Source: Malus domestica (Eukaryota > Streptophyta > Magnoliopsida > Rosales > Rosaceae). Taken from it: a stretch of 64,000 nt of DNA. The notes below the pieces were generated by a model. It worked only from the letters and a program-made list of their open reading frames with translations. It was not told the origin of the DNA and did not search any database. Position numbers and translations under genes: made by a program. The DNA is taken from NCBI RefSeq assembly GCF_042453785.1, contig NC_091674.1, positions 28,407,501-28,471,500 on the forward strand, in the 5' to 3' direction. The first letter of the stretch is position 1; each line of letters starts with the position of its first letter. Below are positions 1 to 11,791 of this stretch, piece by piece.

Positions 1-2955
1 GGTTGGAAAATTAATCTACCTAGCATTATTTTTAATAATATTATGCCCTCTCTATACCTTCAACCTTTCTCCTTTCCAGAAGAACCAAACGTCTTTAAAA
101 TTTCAGTGGCTCTATCTCTCAAACCTTGAAATGTTCATGGCCGCTAAACTACCAAGACTCCATAAAAAAGAATAATCAAGCAAACCCAATAACTCATACT
201 CCATATTTAGAAATTATCGTTGTACCAAGAACATGGTTCTTCGACCCAAAAACAAAAACAAAACAAAACATGTATTTACATCAATATTGGATCAAATTAT
301 CCAGATATTTTTATATCAAAGAGCATAAAGAAGTTACACGGAGAGATCCATAGAAAAATTAACAATTCTGTTTCATTGAAGAGAGTTGGTTTGTACTCCT
401 TTATGGGATCGTTGTTAGTTCTCTCTATCTTCATCTTGCTCAGGATCGCAGAAGCCCATAAGACATTTGATGCAGACTTCTTCTGTTGTTTTTCGACAGA
501 TTAGTAAGTTGAACTTGATACGCATGGATCATCAGAATGTTCATTGACTATTATAGGATACTTCGAAGACGGTGTTGAAGGTGTTTTTGGGGGTAAAGAT
601 GGCGTGGTTGTACTAATCATCAGATATGCAACCACAGAAGATACTCCAACAATGCCTTTAACAAATATCTCCTGTATTTAGCGTGAATGTCCCGACCCTT
701 ATCTTTCTTCGAGAAATAGGAAGAAACTGAGCCAGCTTGAGTGAGATCAATTTCTGATCGTGCAACTGAGAATGCATGCATCGGCTGAGCTTCCATCCAA
801 GCGACGGTTACATATCGCTTTAGCTATTTTGATCGATAGGGGCAAGTAGGAAAGCTATCTACAGGTTAATGTGCTTGGTTAGGCAATAACAGCAGCTCAG
901 CTTCATCCATGTCATGGTGCTGTAAGATGGTCCCAGTCCCCCCAACTCTCAACGTGTGATAGATTTACGTCGATTCTTCTTGAAGTTGGCTTAATTGTGA
1001 AAGCTTTTCTTTGTTGGTTGAGTTTCCATCTGCCTATGAAGTCAGTGTCTTATTGACTACACTTCCTCTTGCATTTATTTTGGCTTCTCCAGCGCACTTG
1101 CTGGTGAGGGCATGTATTTGCACCTAGAGCAGTTCGTCAGATAGAGAGAAAGTTCGAGCAGCAAACCCATTTGGTGAAGAGGGAGGGAGTTGGGTGTACT
1201 TGGCTTTTGTAATTTCTGTTTGATATCAATGGAATTTCCTCGCCGTCTCTGAACTAGCTTTTGCGTGTTATTTGGATTTCTGAATTTATCATATTTTGCC
1301 TTGTTTTGAACAATTCCATGTGCTTAATGTGCTTGAAATTTGATTTGGTAAAGGATGTGACAGCCACCTGCTTGTGATATCATTTTGTAAAAAAGCATGT
1401 GGAGCAAAAATCTTGGAGAAGAAGAGTATACCCTGTATACGCTAGCAGATACATCCCCTCCCATAATACACATGCAGGCATCCTGCTTATGTTTTTTATG
1501 ATTCGAGCGACGGTCCACATTAAACTAGTCTAACTACGGGAAGAGAGATTCAAATTTGTGTAAAGGTAAAGGGCATTGTTCTAACTAACTTGGCTTATCG
1601 CGTTTGCTTATGACTCACCTAAATGTTGTTCTTCTTTAGTTATGGGGGTTGCTCTTGTTTTGTGGTTAGGATGGGTGGGTAGTGATTTTCACGCTTTCAT
1701 TTTCTCCTTATGTAGTACGCCTCATTTTTTCGTGAATCTTAAATTTCTTTTAATTTATTCAATCCAAGAGAAAAACAAGGAGAAGTGCACGGGAAAAAAG
1801 GAATATACACAAATCAATGTAAAATAACAGCGTGAATTGGTTCCATTCATGCATAAAATTAGTTGTATAATATGCCAAATTATTCATTTTGTTAGCAGTT
1901 TAGTTTAGTTCGGTTCAGTTATTTTCATTCATAACTAACTAAGAAAATATTACATATTAATGGCTTTCATACAATAATAATATAACAATAGTTGATAATA
2001 ATTATTACCGTAAAAATTTGAGATTTACGCTCTTCCTTAACATATAATCTTCTCTAGGAAAACCCAAAAAATAATAGAGAAATGTTAAAAAGATTCTCTA
2101 TCAGCTTATGTTTTTTTTCGCACAATATTTTATAACGTTACCGTGGAAATTAACGTTAAGCAGTGAGGTAACAGAGAGTCCACACTTTGAGAGAATATTT
2201 CTCAAAAAAATATCCAAGAAATAAATAGATTATTATTTTCAATAAAAATAAATAAATAAAATGTGTGTCCTGACTGTCTCTAACCTGAAAGGCTTAAACA
2301 CAACTATTAAGCTTTCCTTTCTCTTTGCTTGAGAGCATTTCTCACTGTCTTGTGTGAGTGTTTGCAATTTCGTCACTTTTCGTTGTCGCTGATCCTAGCT
2401 CCGGTTGGGGTCGGTGGCAGTTTCTTCTCTGTTTGTTATGTTTTCCCTTTGCTCCTTTTCTAGTTTGTTCTCCACAATTCTTTGGCATCCCTTTTTCTAA
2501 GTCATTTCCAATTCGATTTGTAGTCACTTTTCATCGCGATTCGTCGTGATTTATCGAGTCGGTGTATCGAATTCCGGTGTTCTCATTGGTTCGTTGCATG
2601 TGGATCTCCACAGGCTTCAAGGGTGGTTTTTTCCAGCTTGTGGTTGCGATTGAAGAGTTGTTCTCAGCTGATAGAGGCAATCAGAGTGGGGATGCTTCGT
2701 TGGAAGCGTGGAAGCGGGCTGCTGGATGGGATTTACTGGTGTGCAAAAGGCTGCAGCAGAGATCTAGGTTGTTCTCGGTTTTTCCAGTTTGGGCTCAACC
2801 TTTGGTTGCGCTTTTTGTGTTTTTTGGGTTGGTCCTTTTTGGTTTGTATATTTTGTATGCGAGTCAGTAGTTTGTAAATTTGTGTTGTATGTTTAATAAA
2901 GTTTCATACCTTTAGTTGAACATAATAAAATAAATAAATAAAAGGCTAAATCCCC
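1..2955. other. Intergenic, no gene recognised
   Basis: No reading frame here resembles a known family and the longest are about 100 codons. The stretch 2330-2930 is less AT-rich than its surroundings and ends in an AATAAA-like signal near 2893, so it could be a non-coding transcript or the 3' part of an old retroelement. The stretch 360-1250 has the look of a decayed exon or 3' UTR, with a GC content closer to genes, but I cannot assign it. The stretch 1830-2280 is plain AT-rich spacer. Confidence 0.5.
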
Positions 2956-2958
2956 TTA

Positions 2959-3829
2959 GGCCATCTCCAACCGATGGCTGGTCAGATGACTCGTTTTAGC
3001 CTTCTAACCCTCCAAGATTCTCCAAGATATTAATATTTTAATGAACAGTACATGGTCATATTTGCCTCCGTCTCCAACCGATGGCTAGAGGGCCAGAGGG
3101 CTCGTTTTAGCCATTTCACAAAAAACCGTCTCCAACCGAGGGCCAAATGATCATAGGGCCAAACATAATTTATTATTTAAAAACTACAACTTTAATTCAT
3201 ATTGTTTAATGTTGTTTCATGTTACTTAATTTAATTTAATGTTGTATAATGACTTAGGAAGTTATAAGAAAAAAAAAAGAATTTAAAAAAAAATATGAAA
3301 CAAATTTTGTGAAATAAAAGTTATAGGAAAAAAAATGGAATTTAAAAAAAATATGAAACAAATTTTGTAAAATAGAAGTTATAGGAAAAAAATGGAATTT
3401 AAAAAAAATATGCAATAAATTTTGTGGAATAGAAGTTATAGGGAAAAAATGGAATTTAAAAAAAAATATGAAATAAATTTTGTGAAATAGAAGTTATAGG
3501 AAAAAATAGAAGTTATATGAAAAATTTTGTAAATAAAAAATAATAATTAAATTGTAAAAAAAAACAAAAACAAAAACAAATGCAACGGCTACTAGCCGTT
3601 GCATTTGAATTTTTTATTAAGAAATCATGTCGCTTATAACCGACAGGAATAACAAAACATTAAAAAAAAAATAGCCAGCCAGCCAGCCAGCCTTCCAGCC
3701 CTCTAGCCCTCTCCGATTCCATGGAGCCCTCCCAGATTCCAGAGCACTCTGGCCTAGCCCTCGGTTGAAGACGATTTTCGAACTATTTTCGACCCTTTAG
3801 CCCTCTAAACCCTTCGGTTGGAGATGATC
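2959..3829. mobile_element. PIF/Harbinger-like non-autonomous DNA transposon
   Basis: The left end GGCCATCTCCAACCGA is matched by the inverted right end TCGGTTGGAGATGATC, and TTA flanks both sides (2956-2958 and 3830-3832), as expected for a PIF/Harbinger-type 3-bp target duplication. The motif CTCCAACCGA(T/G)GGCT recurs inside near 3072 and 3130. There is no coding capacity. The interior holds an A-rich tandem array (3261-3535) and an AGCC repeat near 3673. The element ends about 530 bp upstream of the TOC1 start codon and so sits in its upstream region. The superfamily is inferred from ends and TSD only. Confidence 0.6.
3261..3535. repeat. A-rich tandem repeat, about 58-bp unit
   Basis: Four near-full copies plus a partial copy, each beginning GTTATAGGAAAAA, then GGAATTT, an A-run, ATATGAAA and AAATTTTGTG. 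Copies differ by a few substitutions and A-run length. The array lies inside the transposon at 2959-3829. Confidence 0.75.
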
Positions 3830-4357
3830 TTACTTTTTTACACTTTTGTTATTTGTCCCCCAACCATTCACGTATCCTCCTCTCTATCCTACGCCTAATA
3901 CTCCCCCACGCGCACGCTAGCGAATCTTACACGTAATATTATATAGATTTTAGTGAGATTTATTTAAAATTTCACTTTTTTTTCCTGCTAACTTTTCTTT
4001 TTTGTTTTTTTTTTCCAACTCATCGGCTGGTGCTATCGTGCGCCGCTGGTGGCCGGTGATCCGAACTTGTAACTCTTTTTAAGTATCAATTCTATCAGCT
4101 TCTCTCCCGCGGTCATCTCGAATTCCCAACCGCCCTATAAGCTTGCTCGGAGCCTGCGATTGTGCGGACGGGTTTGTGGTTTGGGGTTTTGACTAAGAAA
4201 TGGAGTCAACGCTTGGGATTGGGGGTTGGGGACCAGCAAAACCCTGATTTGGGATTCTGATTGGAGCCCTGGAGATGGAGCGGTGAGTATTTTGGTTGGA
4301 TTTATGGAGGTTTTGTAGGATCGGAGAGTTTGCCTGGGGTTCTTGGTGGATTTTGCT

Positions 4358-4398
4358 ATGGAGCCGAAGGAGCTGAATTTGAACAGAGAGTCTGAAGC

Positions 4399-4430
<32 letters not shown>

Positions 4431-7400
4431 TTTGTGGCGTCGGTGGTGGTGCTGATGGGTTCATCGACAGGAGCAGGGTGAGGATTTTACTCTGCGATAA
4501 CAACGAGTACAGTTCGGAAGAGGTTTTCACGCTTCTTGTGAAATGCTCTTACCAGGGTATGAACATATTTTATTTTTGTAAAAGTTCATTACTTTGATCG
4601 TATCATCCTATTTGAAGTTTGGAAATTGTTAGAGCTTATCATTTGTTTGGTTGCTAAGAAAATGGAGTGAGAATTGCGAAAGAAAGGCCAAATTTTTAAC
4701 TTTTTGATGGTCTGAGAAAGAAAAAACAAGTTGGAGTTGCATTTTCTGTTGCTTTGTGCTGTTTTTTGTTTTCAATCTACAAAGATAAAGTGCACCGAAA
4801 TGATCTCAATTACGGTATGTGATAACGTGAATTGTTTGTCGTTGCGGACGTTTGATCGTTTCTATCTTTCTCGAGTTTCCAAATGAATCCTTTAGAGTTT
4901 AGATGAAAGATGGTGTGATTATTTTCAAATAAGTAAATTTTTGGGAAGAGTAATGCCAAACACGCCACCAGGATGACCAGGTTTAGGAAGGCCAACATAA
5001 AAAGCCAACGCAATAGAAGATGATTTGTGTGCTCAATTCTGACTCTCGATTTCTTTGCTTTACAGTTATTTCCGTGAAGTCTCCTCGACAAGTGATTGAT
5101 GCATTGAATGCAGAGGGGCCTGATATTGATCTCATACTTGCCGAAGTTGACCTTCCAATGCGCAAAGGCATGAAAATGTTGAAGTACATCACACGGGATA
5201 GAGAGTTAAGGCGCATTCCTGTAATCAGTAAGCATGTCTTATCCTTTTACTTCCATTTTCTTTCAATGATAAATGTTTCATATTAAAATTATAGTATTAA
5301 CCTCACTGCTGAACCTTTTTTTCGGTCAGTGATGTCGGCACAAGATGAGGTCTCTACTGTTGTCAAGTGCTTGAAGCTTGGAGCAGCAGACTATCTTGTA
5401 AAGCCTTTACGCACAAATGAGCTTCTGAACTTGTGGACACACATGTGGAGAAGAAGGCGCATGGTTTGTTTGCACGACTTTAATGCTTTTGTTTCTGAAC
5501 TGTTCTTCGAATTACCCCTTGCTTTATCAAAATCTTTCTCGATAGAAATAAACACAATAGGGATGCCTAGCAAGATAGCAAGTTAGAAATGACCGTCATG
5601 TAAGAGTTGATGTTTCATTTGGGCTGTTAGTATCTTTATATGACCCTTTTAGGTGGATGTACCATGTTGGATAGTTCAGAACAAAGCATGCAATCAAATT
5701 ACTTGGCTTCTCAGCCTTCTCACTTCTAAAGCTAAAGTTCGTACTCTTTTAGTTGAATGTACTTTCGTGTATGTAATACCTCTTTTTTCAAGTTCCTCAT
5801 CCCTAACTGATGCATATGCACTAGGATACTACTATATCCTCTCAAATTAGTAACTAAAACATTTTTATTTTATGTATTTGGCAGCTTGGGCTAGCAGAGA
5901 AGAACCTTATAAATTATGTTGATCTGGTGATATCAGACCCTAGCGGATCTAATACGAACAGTACTACTTTATTCTCGGATGATACAGATGATAAATTGGG
6001 CAATCCTGAGACAGGAACCTCAGCTCCCGAGGAAGATAAGGTGACTGTTTACTATTTATAATTTACTTTTTTGAAGATGAATTTTTTTGGTTGGGTAAAG
6101 GAGGAGGGGGAGGGCGTCAGGTAGTCGACAGCCGGCACTCCTCAGTTACGTCGAATCCTTATGAAAATGAATTCAGAACGAAATCGCGCAATGGCGTTTT
6201 AGGATTCATATAGCCGACCCCACTTAGTGGGAAAAGGCTTTGTTGTTGTTGTTGGATCTAAGATTAACTTAATATTTATTATATATAGAGTTAAGGCATG
6301 ATCGTTAATTAATTAATTTTATTTTTTAGTCTACTCCTGTTATGGAGCTTCCAGTCGAGAATATATCAGAATTTCGGCCCGATGTTCCAGGAATAAGTGA
6401 CCGGCAAACTGGTGAGCCACTTGTGACATTGAGAAATTTTGTTGTATCATATGTCGTAACATGTGTTCACTTCAAACACCATCATGTATGGCTAATACTA
6501 TTGTGTTATTCATTCGACTTCACTAATTTGAGTAAAGCAAAAACCTATCTTTAAGGATAATAGTTTTTCAGTATGACATTTTCATCTTTTACACAAATAA
6601 CTTTTTCCATTTTCTCTGATTATGTTCTTAGGAAAGTTTTTATCTGCCCCAAAGAAGAGCGAACTAAAGATTGGCGTTGGCAAGTCATCTGCCTTCTTTA
6701 CGTATGTGAAATCAAGCAAACTAAAAATCAATCCTCAGGTGGTTGCACATATTGAAGACATTGCCACTGAAAATTTGAGGATAGAAGAGAAACATGAAGA
6801 ATGTGTTCACCAAGTGGTTGATGATCCCCAAGTACATGGAAATGGAGAGGCGTGGGAAAGCAACTCACAGGGAGATGACTTGCCGAGCAGTAACAGTATC
6901 CCAGATTCTCTTTCTTTGGAGAGGTCTAGTACCCCGTCTGGATCAATGGAACTTCAAAATCAGAGCAGTTTTGAGGAAGACAGATCCTCTCTGGTGCCTG
7001 CACATCCAAGAAATGAACCTCAACATGATTTTTCTGGCCTACCTGCCCAAGCCGCCTATCAATATTATATGTCGGGAGCTGTCAATCAAGTTATGATGTC
7101 ATCATCACCCGAAGTTTATCAAAAGAATCTGCATGACATGCAAAATCATGCTATGATGCCGCAATACAATCATTTTCCACACTGCCCTCCACACCTAAAT
7201 GGGATGGCTTCGTTCCCCTATTATAGTGTATGCTCGCAACCTGGTCAACAAATGCCGAATGCTCAGCCATGGCCATCATTTGGAAGTTCAGCATCCACTG
7301 AAGTGAATCTAAATAAGGTTGACAGAAGGGAGGCAGCATTGATTAAATTTAGGCAAAAAAGAAAGGAGCGCTGTTTTGATAAAAAGATCAGGTATGTAAA

Positions 7401-7584
7401 TAGAAAGAAACTTGCCGAAAGGAGACCTCGTGTGCGGGGACAATTTGTGGGGAAGTTAAATGGTGTAAATGTGGATCTTAACGGCGAGCCTGCTTCTGTT
7501 GAAGATGATGAGGAGGAGGAGGATGAAAAGGATGACGAGGAGCTTGCATCAAGGGATTCCTCCCCGGAAGATGGTGCTTCTTGA
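4358..7584 (+). CDS. TOC1: Two-component response regulator-like APRR1 / TOC1
   Basis: Pseudo-response regulator of the core circadian clock, acting in the nucleus as an evening-phase transcriptional repressor (family knowledge). Predicted coding exons are 4358-4556, 5066-5227, 5330-5463, 5885-6040, 6330-6411 and 6632-7584. All junctions are GT/AG and phases close, giving 561 residues. After a poly-Gly tract the pseudo-receiver starts at VRILLCDNN and runs to about residue 145. The canonical phospho-acceptor Asp is replaced by Glu93 (ILAEVDLPM), as in TOC1. The block [18 protein letters not shown] is nearly identical to Arabidopsis TOC1. The C-terminal CCT domain (about residues 474-516) contains [20 protein letters not shown] and the [19 protein letters not shown] block, followed by an acidic tail. 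I used the ATG at 4358. An upstream in-frame TTG at 4343 is not a plausible plant start. Its neighbours match the Arabidopsis TOC1 locus. Confidence 0.95.
4401..4432 (+). repeat. GGC trinucleotide repeat encoding poly-Gly
   Basis: About ten GGC triplets in TOC1 exon 1 code for a glycine run just before the pseudo-receiver. Such tracts often vary in length between alleles. Confidence 0.85.
6085..6258 (+). mobile_element. SINE-like insertion with TTG tail in TOC1 intron 4
   Basis: The 3' part (GCCGACCCCACTTAGTGGG, then AAAAGGCTTTG and a run of TTG triplets ending near 6256) is the characteristic 3' end shared by Au/TS-type plant SINEs. The 5' limit is uncertain. It lies wholly within the intron between exons 6040 and 6330 and leaves the splice sites intact. 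Confidence 0.55.
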
Positions 7585-8030
7585 TAATATTACCTATATG
7601 GATGAGTGGGGATTTGTGTTGCATGGTTTAATTGAAGTATACTGGGTGCATCGTCGTATTGGTTGGACATTGATCAAGGGTTCAAGCTACTGGTTCTATT
7701 TCAGTAATCAAAGATCAGATCATCGTAAAGTATCCCGCTGTCCATCTTCTTGAGTTACAGAATAGCCCAACAGACACTCAGTGTAGAGCTCTTGAGGTCG
7801 GGAACCTTTCATCCTTGATTCATCCATGTCCGAAATCCAAACCGGAAATGGGCTCATCTTCCGAATTTTTCTGTCAAGAAGTTTTAGATTTAAACAATGA
7901 CTTAAACAGGAGAACGGTGTTTTCTCTTCTTGTTAGTATATGGAATTTTATGGTAATCGAGATATCATACTTCTTTTGTTCTGTTTCCTTAATTTTTGTG
8001 AAAGTTTTGAAGATTTCTTGTGCCTCTTAC
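7585..8030 (+). other. TOC1 3' untranslated and downstream region
   Basis: No separate gene is seen. The sequence directly follows the TOC1 stop and probably contains its 3' UTR. The poly(A) site cannot be fixed by eye. Confidence 0.45.
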
Positions 8031-8039
8031 CTTCTTTGA

Positions 8040-8215
8040 TGTAAAAAGTATCGTTTGCAGAACAAAAGAAAGACACAATTTGTGACTTCCCGAAAGGAGG
8101 CCTCTGTGCTCCCCCAATCACTGATGAAAATATCGATAATGCACATAAGGGGATTCGAACTCCTCCCATCTAACTCCTTCAGCGCCTTGACCACCATACC
8201 ACTTACGTTTTTGTG
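8040..8215 (-). mobile_element. tRNA-derived SINE-like fragment
   Basis: On the minus strand a box A-like TGGTATGGTGGTCAAGGCGC is followed about 30 nt later by a box B-like GAGTTCGAATCCCC, the spacing of an RNA polymerase III internal promoter. No tRNA cloverleaf could be closed, so this is read as a degenerate SINE rather than a tRNA gene. Confidence 0.45.
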
Positions 8216-8394
8216 AAAACATGCTAAACTATTTGTATATATGGTTTTGTTTTGAATTCTTTTTGCAAGAAACAAATTTGCACATATTCCAAATTTTTTG
8301 TGGTATTATATTTTAAATTGTGTCAATTAATTACTTAGTCAATGGCATGTGGTTTTTAATTTTTTAATTTTTTATTTGGTCACTTACATGTATG

Positions 8395-8575
8395 GTTGGA
8401 AAAAATTCCCAAAAATCCCAAACCAAACCGAAAAAGTCCCAAACCAAAACTATCCCGAAAAATACCGAAATTTTCGATATGGGATTGGTTTCCAAATCCC
8501 ATTTGTTTGGTAATCCCGAAATCCCGAAAAATACCGAAGTATTCGGTTTCCTATTGACTTTTGGGTTTCGGTGCT
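8395..8575. repeat. Short-period CCCGAAA/CCCAAA repeat
   Basis: Degenerate repetition of words such as AATCCCGAAA, AATACCGAA and TCCCAAACC over about 180 bp. It is non-coding and I know no function for it. Confidence 0.5.
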
Positions 8576-8599
8576 TGAAAGCCATTGTCATGGTTTGGT

Positions 8600-8930
8600 A
8601 TTGTTGTGCTTTGAAAAAAAGCTGCTGTGAGAATAAGCGACTGTGAAATAAATCAGCAGAGTGTTTGGTAAACTTTTTTGTAAAAGTGCTTTTGGAAAAA
8701 AAAGCAGTCTGATAGTGGGTCTTTTCATTAAAGGAGCACTATAGTTCTGTGTGCTTTGAAAAAAAACTAGTTTTCCAAAGCTACAAATGGCAGCTTCAGC
8801 TTTTTCCTTTGATTTCAGCTTATTCTCACAGCAGCTTCCAAAATAAGCCCCTTTTTTTTAGTTTACCAAACACCAAAAACACTCCCAGCTTTTTTTCATA
8901 GGAGCTTTTTTTAAAATCACCTCAACCCCA
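8600..8930. mobile_element. MITE with imperfect inverted repeats
   Basis: GCTGCTGTGAGAATAAGC near 8622 is mirrored by GCTTATTCTCACAGCAGC near 8817. The flanking text GTTTGGTAAAC is mirrored by GTTTACCAAAC. It is AT-rich and non-coding. Exact ends and target duplication were not resolved. Confidence 0.55.
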
Positions 8931-9004
8931 AACTGGGGCTTACTCTACACATAGAGATGATGAAGATAGTGAAAATTTTGAACATCATAGGAACTCTATG
9001 TGGT

Positions 9005-9382
9005 ACTTAGTCACTCATGTATCTTACCATGCAATGTATAAAGTGTAAAATATTGTACTAATTCATTATATATAAATGATTATGGTGTGTTTAAACTTCT
9101 TTCATTAATTACTACATATTTTCTACACTCACAATGTTTGCCAGCTCGCTATATAATTAACTTAAATCAGTTAAATCCATCATGCAATGCATTTCATTCC
9201 AATTTTTTGTGATAAACTAATAGATAATTGACTAAATAAACATCCTGCAAAGTTTCAATAAAAATTTCCAAGTTTTTCTTACAATTTCCGTGGTTTCCAT
9301 GTAATTTTTATCGATATCGATATTATCCCGATATTTCCATCGATATTTCCGTGTTTTCGGACTACCGATATTAACGATATTT
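9005..9382 (-). repeat. Dispersed repeat, copy A (ATATCGAT-rich)
   Basis: About 380 bp that reads as the reverse complement of 24963-25344, with most words conserved: CTAATAGATAATTGACTAAA, AAACATCCTG, TTTATCGATATCGATA. The Rosaceae-style word TATCGGTAGT occurs at one end of both. No coding potential. Confidence 0.8.
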
Positions 9383-9607
9383 TCTTCCTTGCCCCCAATA
9401 CACGGTCTACTCTGTTTTCTCCGGCCATCTCCGGCCATGCTGTTCGTCTCAAACGAATCCATGGCTGCTTTTCATTCGTTCTAACACCAAATTTTGCAAG
9501 GATATAACGAAAAGACAACTCTGTTTGCCCTTTTGCCCGAATCAACCAGAAGCAATATCCAATAACATACACACCAGTATCAGAGTGAAATTCCAGACAA
9601 ACATTAG

Positions 9608-11460
9608 CTAGCGCGTAATCTTAAGATAAAGGATAAACAAGATTGCAACGGCAAAAACTCCGATGATGGAGCCGACAATCCATTTGTTCCTGTTCATACT
9701 CCTCGTCATGGCGGTCAGCACCTTCTTGCTCTTGCTGATACTTTCATCCGCCCCGCGGAGCTGCCAACACATAGAAACGAAATTAGGGTGACCACCTCGA
9801 CAATCTCATTTTCTCGTTAGCCTAATTCATCGGAGATTATCTAATGTAACCGTGGATATATCCCCCTCGTCCTATATCTCTCGCCACGTAAGCAACAAGC
9901 ATATGCTTTCCAGGGCAAATGACACAAAGCAAAAGGAGGTACAGGCATAACAGACATACTGTATTGTGAGCATGTAGAAGTGACTGGCGTTGTTGGTGCA
10001 AATCTTGGAGGATTGAGACCCCAAGCTCCTCGGTTTCCAGCATTGCTCTTCTACTCTCCTTGATTCTGTCCGTCGACTGATTTAACCTGTCAGTCGTCAT
10101 CAACAATCTTCCTCGTTGATCATTCGATGTCTGTCACACAACCAAAACATCCTATGAACAAGAAATCTTGACAAGCTAACACGCATAGAGAGAGATAAGG
10201 TATAGAGATGATGCATAACCGTCAAGGAATCTGCCGATCCGGGCTCCAACAGTTCATCCCGAGCTGCGAAATTCACGACAGGTGATGCCATTCTCTTCAG
10301 TTGGCTCTTCAAATTGTTCAAATCAGCCTTGTATCCTCTTAGCTTAGCAAGAAGAGCTGCCTTCACACTTGGCTGCAAACTCCTTGCCTCAAGGTCCATA
10401 TTCCTAAGCTGGATAAGTTTTCCAACATGGCATAAAGCATCAATCTAATGTCATAAACAGAAGAAAACTTGGGTACGGTTGCTACACCACAAAATCCGTA
10501 GAGCACCTCTTGACCCTCTGTGTTTTGGTTTCACCATAGCCTACGTTGGTCTCATATGGTGTGAGAGCTGCCCTAATCAGACAACCTTACTAAAGTTTTT
10601 CTACATAAACACAACAAACATGAAACATCTAAACCATGGATTTTAACTGGAGTTAGTGCCATACCAAAGTATCTGCATCCTCAAATCCAGCTTTTACCTC
10701 TGCAATTATCTGATTCTTTTTCTCTGCAAAGCAAGAATTCACATAAGCACCACCTTTTATGTACATTCTAAAGTCTCTCATAAGCACCACCATGTTACAA
10801 ATTTTCAAAGGGGTGTGCTATCCACACCATTTTTTACTTCTCACACACCTTTTGTTAATTTCTGTCCGTTGATCTTCTTCAATTCATCCGATCCGATAAT
10901 CGAAAATTAGAAAGGTGTGTGAGAAGTAAAAAATGGTGTGTGGATATCACACCCCATTTTCAAATTGAACCAAAAAATAAAAACAACAAACAAATGCATG
11001 ATGAATCCAACCAATACACTATGCTTGAATTTTACAATTCAATGTTGTTATTGCACCCGACATTAACAGTTGACCGCTAAGGAACCCGAATGCATGTATC
11101 ATGCATCATATTCCTATCAAACACAAAAACCCACAAAAAAAGAAGTAAAAAGCACATGCATTTTTTTTTTTAGAGATATACTGTTCTAGCCAACTACTCT
11201 TATTTATCATGAACGAGAACCTAAAAAGGTAAAAAAAGTTTAGAATTACTGCTTTTGCCAACTGACATAATTTACGCTATAAAATGTAGTTCCTGAAAAC
11301 AAAAGAAAAGGAGAATTAAAAAGCACAGAACAATTGCAATTCATTATTCAGAGATTTTACCACATCCTCCATCCACGGCGGTGGCAGCCGTGCACTTGCT
11401 TGAGAGATTGGCTGAGAGCTCGCAGTATTGGCGCTCGTACCCCTCAAACACCTCACTCAT
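9608..11460 (-). CDS. Vesicle transport v-SNARE, VTI1 family (VTI11/12/13-like)
   Basis: Qb-SNARE for membrane fusion between trans-Golgi network, prevacuolar compartment and vacuole (family role). Predicted exons on the minus strand are 11361-11460, 10665-10723, 10220-10408, 9960-10130 and 9608-9760. Phases close, giving 223 residues, the usual VTI1 length. The N terminus MSEVFEGYERQYCELSANLS and the block MDLEARSLQPSVKAALLAKL are diagnostic. The SNARE motif follows (ETEELGVSILQDLHQQRQSL), and the C-terminal anchor IVGSIIGVFAVAILFILYLK is a single membrane span just before the stop. Alternative donor choice at exon 1 would give a stop codon, which supports the junction used. Intron 1 carries a 146-bp MITE. 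The start codon lies head to head with the broken PPR gene, 331 bp away. Choice among VTI11, 12 and 13 is not certain, so no symbol is given. Confidence 0.92.
10810..10955. mobile_element. 146-bp Mutator-type MITE in VTI1 intron 1
   Basis: Near-perfect foldback: GGGGTGTGCTATCCACACC at the left is mirrored at the right end, and the stem continues through ATTTTTTACTTCTCACACACC. It is flanked by a perfect 9-bp direct repeat ATTTTCAAA (10801-10809 and 10956-10964). A 9-bp target duplication fits a MULE-derived MITE. Confidence 0.8.
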
Positions 11461-11791
11461 CCTTCTCGATCTCGATTCCACCGCCTACCCAATTCTCCTC
11501 GATCCGATTAGTGCCTAAATTATTAAACTTTTTGTTAATCAAACTCTGAAAATTGAACCAGTTTTCAATTTCGGAAAAACTGATGGAATTGGAGCTTTGC
11601 ATGGCTGCGAGTTTGCGAATGTTCCCATTATGCCCTTGGTTGTTGCGTTGGATCACGTACAAAGGACGGGTATTGACGTGTCGTTACATACATGGATATA
11701 TAATATTCTGTTTGGTGTCAGGTAGCAGGGGATGTTGGGGATGAGCTTTTTATAATGCACTCCAATTGTTCGACGGATTTCCTCAGAGAAA
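11461..11791. promoter_or_regulatory. Shared upstream region between VTI1 and PPR pseudogene
   Basis: A 331-bp spacer between divergent start codons. It would hold the VTI1 5' UTR and promoter, and formerly that of the PPR gene. No clear TATA element was found by eye. Confidence 0.4.

Noticed and set aside
2205-2220. Evening element upstream of TOC1
   Set aside because: The word is AAAATATCC, one base off the AAAATATCT consensus, and it lies more than 2 kb upstream beyond a transposon.
8140-8215. A tRNA gene on the minus strand
   Set aside because: Box A and B-like words are present but no acceptor stem or anticodon arm could be paired.
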